Of a stretch of 64,000 bases of DNA, positions 62,291 through 64,000 are shown one piece after another. Both the position numbers and the translations under genes were made by a program. Position 1 is the first letter of the stretch. Each line of letters starts with the position of its first letter. This DNA comes from Nitzschia sp. pyKryTriq1 (Eukaryota; Bacillariophyta; Bacillariophyceae; Bacillariales; Bacillariaceae), in the NCBI GenBank assembly GCA_956465555.1, contig OY101115.1, positions 3,348,001-3,412,000 of the forward strand. The letters run 5' to 3'. Below the pieces are notes generated by a model. That model saw nothing but the letters and a program-made list of their open reading frames with translations. It ran no database searches and had not been told where the DNA came from.

Positions 62291-62987
62291 GCTCTGGCTC
62301 AAGATTTTCTGACTGCCACAAACTTGTTTTGAGCTCGGCCAATGATAATGGTTTAGTTCTCTTTGATTTACTGCGGCGTCTCATCTCAGAAAATTGTTTT
62401 TGAGCTCGCTCTTCTCATTGCCGTTGTGTTTGAGAGATATCTGGGACAAACTCATGACTGGTGCTTTTAGCTTCTTACAAGCAGCGCTTCTAAAAGTGAT
62501 TTTCTAAAGGCCTATTGTTTCTTATTTACGAGCTGGTTAGACGTTTGAAGTAGCAGCAGGTAAAATGGAAACACACATCTACCTAATTAGCATCAGACAA
62601 TGACGAGGTACTGTACCGTTACGATGCTATACGAGGCTCATTTTCTCATTCAGAACCAGTACGAGTATGTACTGTCTACCTGGTAGTTGCCGGTATCTGG
62701 TAGGCGTACGAACGGTGTGCGCATCAACAATCTTCAACGCAACGCGACGAGCAACGACTAGAAAATCTGCGCGGGCGGCCGGCGGCATTCCGGCATTGAA
62801 CCGTGGTGGTTGCGCATAGCTTCTTGCAATTCGCGATGTATTCGTACCGGTAGGTACCAGTACGAGTAGATTTTTATATTACGGCACCAGGTACTGATAC
62901 CGATCTTCTCCTTGTCTCTATTGTGCATCATCTCCATCAGCGCCGTCTACTAGAGAGATCGGTGAAGGAACCCGCAGTACGTACAAT
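62291..62987. other. spacer between the DHTC paralogues
   Basis: First half AT-rich 3' flank with TGAGCTC/TTTTGAGC repeats; second half has GTAC/CCGG units at 62640-62710 and 62845-62900. No gene seen. Confidence 0.5.
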
Positions 62988-63910
62988 ATGTCTCAGAGAA
63001 GAGGAGGAACGCACAAAGAACCCGCGATTGCAGTCGAGGAGGAGACGATTCCATTTGGAGAATCCCTCGAATTGCCTGCTGGCGGTCTGACGATGGAAAG
63101 GACGCCTCCCGAAGAAAGCACGGGAGCCAGTGCCCCGGCAGACGCACCCATTTCCTCGGGATCCTTGTCTCTGGATGCTCGCTATGAGTCGGAAACCCAG
63201 GCATTGAAATTGAAACAATGGAAGGAGGGCCATTTCGCAGCTGGAATGACACCTGGGACTTGGGGCGAAGAATATGGAAAATGGCGGCATAATTTCAGAG
63301 AGCAGTGCGTCGATTTGAGCAAGGACGATGGTAATCCTTGCGGATTTTGCTCGGCAATAGTATGCGGTGCTCTTGGTGCTGGTCGGGTAGGAAATATGGC
63401 GATTTTGAGGCAGTCCACAGAATGGGTCGAAGAGGAAGAAGAGGACGAAACTGGCGAAGTGAAGCCTCGGCGGTTTACTCGTCCAAAGCTGGATTTGGTT
63501 GCTGGGCCGGTGAGTACTGTAAACGGGTTTTGTATAGGTGGCTTGGTATATTATGTTGGATCGTTTGTTCTGACTTCTCTTCGCGCCTTTGCACCATACC
63601 TCTTGTGATGGTAGTATTGGCCAATGCTGTGTCTGGTCACCTACCCATTGATCTTTGGTGTCTCGATTGCGACACTTGTGTCGGCCATTCCGGGAAAACC
63701 CGCCATTATTATTATCTTTTGGGCAGTATGTACACTAGGACTGATCTATGCTCTGGCAATGACGGCCTTTCGGGACCCTGGCATTCTTCCTCGTCACCAT
63801 GACGCTCCAGATAGCTCTTGGCGATGGAGTGATCGAGCCCACTCCTACCGACCCAGGGGTGCGTGGTTTGATCCGGACACGGGTGTTATTGTGGAAGGTT
63901 TTGACCATAC
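62988..63910 (+). CDS. DHHC-related membrane protein, copy 2 (3' end outside window)
   Basis: Two exons visible, 62988-63509 and 63615-63910 (105-nt intron, CCG|GTGAGT ... GGTAG), 272 complete codons plus two bases. Exon 2 ends at GFDHT|GTAAGT, the same codon and phase as copy 1, so the CPWTG-type exon should lie beyond 64000. The shared blocks are GFCSAIVCGALGAGRVGNMA, then PKLDLVAGP|YWPMLCLVTY, two membrane segments, AFRDPGILPR with an intact DPG motif, SSWRWSDRAHSYRPRGAWF and VIVEGFDHT. The first intron (in front of YWP) is absent from copy 1, which has the same YWP codons uninterrupted. The pair is a tandem duplication. The start ATG at 62988 follows a typical spacer. Confidence 0.78.
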
Positions 63911-63980
63911 GTAAGTGACCTATCGTTGGATCGTATTGTACGCTCAGAGCATTGTAGATTGATTCTTTCTCTCTCGGGCG

Positions 63981-63993
63981 ACGGGGGGGGGGG
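63981..63993 (+). repeat. poly-G run near the window end
   Basis: About 13 G in the presumed second intron of copy 2. Like the other G runs, its length may be uncertain in the assembly. Confidence 0.85.
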
Positions 63994-64000
63994 GGCACTA

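Overview
The window is nuclear DNA from a diatom (Bacillariophyta) or very close relative; I cannot name the species. Evidence: about 30 protein genes packed on both strands; short GT-AG introns (68 to 206 nt in my models, one with a textbook TACTAAC branch site); N-terminal signal peptides followed by plastid-type cleavage motifs (AAA|F in an NAD(P)-binding protein, VQA|W in PGRL1); a derlin with a secretory presequence, as expected for the periplastid import machinery of secondary plastids; PGRL1; and an orphan family with a KSVSFGDLL...LG.HP.C..G.PL.LGW core that I associate with diatoms.

Layout. 1-71: possible tail of an upstream gene. 1.1-3.5 kb: tandem pair of secretory-signal Tim17/22/23 (PRAT) proteins (-). 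4.1-7.1 kb: FEX/CrcB fluoride exporter expanded to 1002 aa by disordered inserts (-). 7.9-11.4 kb: tripartite DENN protein fused to an ENTH/ANTH-like domain and a Pro/Gln tail with DPF/NPF motifs (+). 12.4-12.9 kb: diatom-type orphan. 13.8-15.8 kb: JmjC demethylase. 15.9-17.8 kb: PEX14 with a C-terminal PUB domain (-), divergent from COQ4 (18.3-19.3 kb). 20.3-21.8 kb: disordered orphan. 23.6-25.5 kb: MST/Hippo-like STE20 kinase. 25.7-26.9 kb: secretory membrane protein (-). 27.9-29.5 kb: disordered orphan. 30.4-34.3 kb: DUSP-USP deubiquitinase, convergent with an NTF2-like protein (34.4-35.7 kb). 36.6-38.0 kb: Gfo/Idh/MocA oxidoreductase, divergent from an aldo-keto reductase (38.5-39.5 kb). 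40-44 kb: small Cys-rich membrane protein, HAD protein, LRR protein. 44-47 kb: HACD-like and MATE proteins (-). 47.5-49.1 kb: coiled-coil GOLD protein, convergent with a plastid NAD(P)-binding protein (49.1-50.0 kb). 50.9-51.1 kb: a Ty1/copia gag fossil. 51.5-52.5 kb: derlin. 52.8-53.8 kb: DUF2993-like. 54.6-57.0 kb: GTPBP1-like GTPase. 58.2-59.2 kb: PGRL1. 59.6-60.6 kb: syntaxin-6-like SNARE. 61.3-64 kb: tandem pair of DHTC proteins (relatives of DHHC acyltransferases), the second cut by the window end.

The genes do not form one pathway. Themes that recur are membrane traffic (DENN/ENTH, GOLD, syntaxin, DHTC pair), organelle import and quality control (PEX14-PUB, derlin, PRAT pair, USP) and plastid function (PGRL1, NAD(P)-binding protein, DUF2993, plastid-like MATE). 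Intergenic DNA is rich in GTAC/CCGG and CTAG/CTCTAC palindromes and hairpins that are much rarer in the exons. No tRNA, rRNA, CRISPR array or intact transposon was recognised. Exon boundaries come from reading splice sites, frame continuity and family conservation by eye, not from transcripts.
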